DNA of 55,808 bases from Acidobacteriota bacterium. GTDB lineage: Bacteria > Acidobacteriota > Blastocatellia > RBC074. The DNA lies in NCBI GenBank assembly GCA_018269055.1, contig JAFDVI010000050.1, positions 1-55,808 on the forward strand, written 5' to 3'. The notes beneath the pieces were generated by a model. It was not told the origin of the DNA. It did not search any database and saw only the letters and a program-made list of their open reading frames with translations. Position numbers and translations under genes: made by a program. Shown here piece by piece: positions 53,680 through 55,808 of the stretch. The number at the start of each line of letters is the position of its first letter. Position 1 is the first letter of the stretch.

Positions 53680-54606
53680 TCACTCCACGCCGACGCTTTC
53701 ACAGCGCGGCCTGCGAATAACCTCAACCGAGCACTTCGCATGTGTGGCTACCGATCTCGATACTGAACCAAGCAGGAATCGCTCAACCGCCCCCATCCCG
53801 TGAGAGCCGAGCACGATCAGGTCGGCCCCCCACTTCTCGGCCGCATCGAGGATCGCCTTTTTCGGATTGCCGTGCAAAATCTCGTTCGCGACCGCAAGCC
53901 GGGCGTTCGCGTGCGTCGGGAATTGTGCGGCGGCCTTGTCAATCGCGTAGCTCGCTGATTTCTGTAACTGTGAAAGGAAGGCCTCCGGCAACTTCTGCTC
54001 AACCTGAGGAAGAATCAGTGGCTGTTCGGCGACATGGATGATTTTCACGCTGCTGCCCTCCGGCCACGGCCGCCATGCCACTTCCTCTGCCGCCGCCAGT
54101 CCGCAGAACGAACCGTCAACTGCCAGCAGGATTCTCATTGCCGCCCCGCTACCCTGCGCCGGACTCCCGCGCACAATCCTGACGGAGCAAGGAGCGTGCA
54201 TGAGCACTCCCAGCGCCACAGAGCCGAGCAGAAACCGTTTAAACCCACCTAACCCGCGCGAACCGAGAATGATCAGATCAGCCTTCCACCGGGAGGCTTC
54301 ATCAAGAATCACCTCGCGCGCATCACCGATGGTTACTTCGCTCTCAACATCAAACGGATCTGGTTTCCGCGCGCGCAGATGTGTCAGCACGCTCGCGATG
54401 GATGCATTGGCGTATTGCAGCCCCGTCCTCTCCATTCGCGAATAATCACTGTCGGGGAGCAATCTCGTCTCTTCCGTGGGGATAAAAGGCAGCCTGACCG
54501 CTGAAATGACTTTGACCACGCTGCCATTAGGCCAAGGGTTTACGACAAGCTCATTGACGGCCGCTTCGCTGTAAGTAGAACCATCGACAGCTAACAATAT
54601 TTTCAT
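53680..54606 (-). CDS. Tandem universal stress protein
   Basis: A 308-aa protein with two UspA folds, residues 1-150 and 155-300. Each begins KILLAVDGS / RILLAVDGS and ends with the nucleotide-binding GSRGLGGFKRFLLGSVA and GSHGMGAVERFLLGSVS motifs (G-x2-G-x9-G-S/T, ATP-binding type). The ATG at 54606 is preferred because GGAGA lies 6 bases upstream; the frame opens six codons earlier. It is directly upstream of a P-ATPase, a common pairing, suggesting ATP-linked regulation of the pump. Confidence 0.93.
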   Translation of the reverse strand: MKILLAVDGSTYSEAAVNELVVNPWPNGSVVKVISAVRLPFIPTEETRLLPDSDYSRMERTGLQYANASIASVLTHLRARKPDPFDVESEVTIGDAREVILDEASRWKADLIILGSRGLGGFKRFLLGSVALGVLMHAPCSVRIVRGSPAQGSGAAMRILLAVDGSFCGLAAAEEVAWRPWPEGSSVKIIHVAEQPLILPQVEQKLPEAFLSQLQKSASYAIDKAAAQFPTHANARLAVANEILHGNPKKAILDAAEKWGADLIVLGSHGMGAVERFLLGSVSRSVATHAKCSVEVIRRPRCESVGVE

Positions 54607-55191
54607 ATCAGTTCTCCATTTCATGTCGAGCGCTCAATTACACCGCGACCGATTAAGGTTGTCATTTCATATCTGGGTTTGTGCAAGAGCACATCTGGAT
54701 TAAGAACGTTTCCCCTGCTCTGAAAATAAGCCCTAACCTGTTGATTCCATTGATGGGCTTATTTTCATCGGTGGTGGCGAATTACCGATTCATGACCGCT
54801 AACGGGAAATACAAAATAAGGGCAAGGGATGTGCCATTAGATATCAAAGCTTATCTACTGATTGGCGAGTGAAATGTTGACGCTTGCGACTTCTGGCTGA
54901 GTGAAATTCCCCTACTGGGGTGAAGCGTACGTGACTTTCCCCAACCTTATGGATTGGATTTGAGGCAATACCGCTTGAATGATCCCCAAATCAAGAACCT
55001 GATGTATAGATTTCAATGGTTGCGCAGTTTAACCTCGTCGAGCAGCCTGCCAAGGAAGTATGCTCAATCTTGCAATCGGCGCTGGAATCGCTGGAATGCC
55101 TACTGGATGAAGTTTCTCAATCGGCCCACCTTTTGCTCCAGACCGCCATGAATGGACAAAGAATGCGATAAAGCAGCGGACCGTAGTGGCG
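54607..55191. other. 585-bp intergenic region with 13-bp inverted repeat
   Basis: No credible gene; the two small plus-strand ORFs here (54681-54872, 54954-55151) match nothing. It contains a perfect inverted repeat TGAAAATAAGCCC (54721-54733) / GGGCTTATTTTCA (54755-54767) with a 21-nt loop and a small CCCC-TACT-GGGG stem near 54910. It may be a terminator of the minus-strand adaptor gene or a remnant of a mobile element. Confidence 0.4.
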
Positions 55192-55808
55192 TCAATCCGT
55201 CCTGACACGCAACCCGTCTCTGATTTGATTGTTGGGGTGAAGGATGACCTGGGCGCCTTTCTCTAAGCCCTGTAAAACTTCCACGACAAAAGCAGTGCGT
55301 TGGCCGATCTCGACCTTGCACCGGCGCGCCTGGCCGTTTTCGACAACGAACACGTCCAGCCTTGTCCTTTGCGATACAAGGCGCTCGCGGGCGCTCGCAG
55401 CACGCCGTCCGACTCCCACACGACTAGCCGCGCTTCCACGCGATACCCGTCGCCGAGCGGCCCCGGGTCATCCACAAAATCTGCGATGACATTGACGCGC
55501 TGTTCTTCAACGCCGAGCGAGGAAACTTTCGTAAACCCGGATGGTTCGATCATTCTGACGCGCGCCTGCAATGACTGTTCACCGCCCCAGCCTTCGACCA
55601 GCACCGCCGCACCTGGTTTGACTTTTACCGCGTCGGTCGAAAGTACCTCGATCACAATTTCGAGCGCGGTGTTGCTCAGTTCGATCAGTGGCGTGCCTGC
55701 CATCACCGCCCACTCGCTCTCTTCGGGAACACGCAGCACGCGTCCGGCGACCGGCGCGCGCTCCAGCACAGTCGCAGCTTTTCCGCTTTGCCCAGCGAGT
55801 CCAGGTGT
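55192..55808 (-). pseudogene. Frameshifted HlyD/RND-type membrane-fusion (adaptor) protein, partial
   Basis: The 5' part lies outside the window (the frame is open at 55808). The first frame (to about 55356) encodes a lipoyl/beta-barrel region typical of periplasmic adaptors: APVAGRVLRV, GTPLIELSN, VIEVLSTDAVKVKPGAAV, RVMIEPSGFTKVSSLGVEEQRV, APASALYRKGQGW. It then loses the family sequence, which resumes in another frame as VFVVENGQARRCKVEIG, VVEVLQGLEKGAQVILHP and ends at 55192. One base is missing or extra at about 55354-55355 (GGC TGG, two bases, GTG TTC). Either a true lesion or a base error. It is a likely partner of an efflux pump outside the window. Confidence 0.75.

Noticed and set aside
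54681..54872. 63-aa plus-strand ORF
   Set aside because: No ribosome binding site, spans the 13-bp inverted repeat, and no family resemblance.

Overview
The window looks like a chromosomal segment from an Acidobacteriota bacterium, probably of the Blastocatellia/Solibacter type. Three very large secreted proteins end in the C-terminal domain first described from Solibacter (TIGR03437). There is also a histidine kinase with a periplasmic seven-bladed sensor, many BACON/TIG/propeller surface proteins and scattered his genes, all at moderate GC. There are no IS elements, prophage genes or CRISPR arrays.

Left part (1-12 kb): the C-terminus of a secreted repeat protein; an AlkZ-related winged-helix protein behind topA; hisA; a MocR-type regulator divergent from a PNPOx-like flavoprotein with an operator-like inverted repeat between them; a DinB-cupin-DinB-cupin cluster whose gaps hold two related palindromic elements; and a stress group (CsbD, BON lipoprotein, low-affinity iron permease-like protein).

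Middle (11.4-31.8 kb): a minus-strand run of four exported proteins (two paralogues sharing N-terminal halves, a galactose-oxidase-like propeller protein, and a three-repeat protein homologous to the fragment at the left edge) leading into hisB-hisH. Upstream lies trmO - giant sensor kinase - NarL-type response regulator. Then come tRNA-Leu(CAA) with an almost ideal promoter, a 5'-truncated DUF763 gene, a PEGLP-type cation P-ATPase, an FMN/NAD(P)H oxidoreductase with a DUF2867-like partner, a second BON lipoprotein and a metallothionein-like Cys-rich peptide.

Right part (32-55.8 kb): a one-subunit molybdopterin formate-dehydrogenase-like oxidoreductase overlapping an L,D-transpeptidase. Then a same-strand array of three secreted proteins (1500, 2922 and 594 aa), each closed by a TIGR03437 domain. 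The two larger ones carry cohesin-like and dockerin-like modules in the same chain plus a shared unnamed domain. A strong hairpin abuts the ribosome binding site of the 2922-aa gene. The window ends with a GC-richer block: a second P-ATPase whose predicted ion-site residues differ from the first, a tandem universal stress protein, and a frameshifted membrane-fusion (adaptor) protein running off the edge.

The most unusual parts are the cohesin/dockerin/TIGR03437 surface array with its shared domain and RBS hairpin, the P-ATPase pair with divergent transport sites, and the intergenic palindromes. All functional statements are from sequence reading only; no database search was run.
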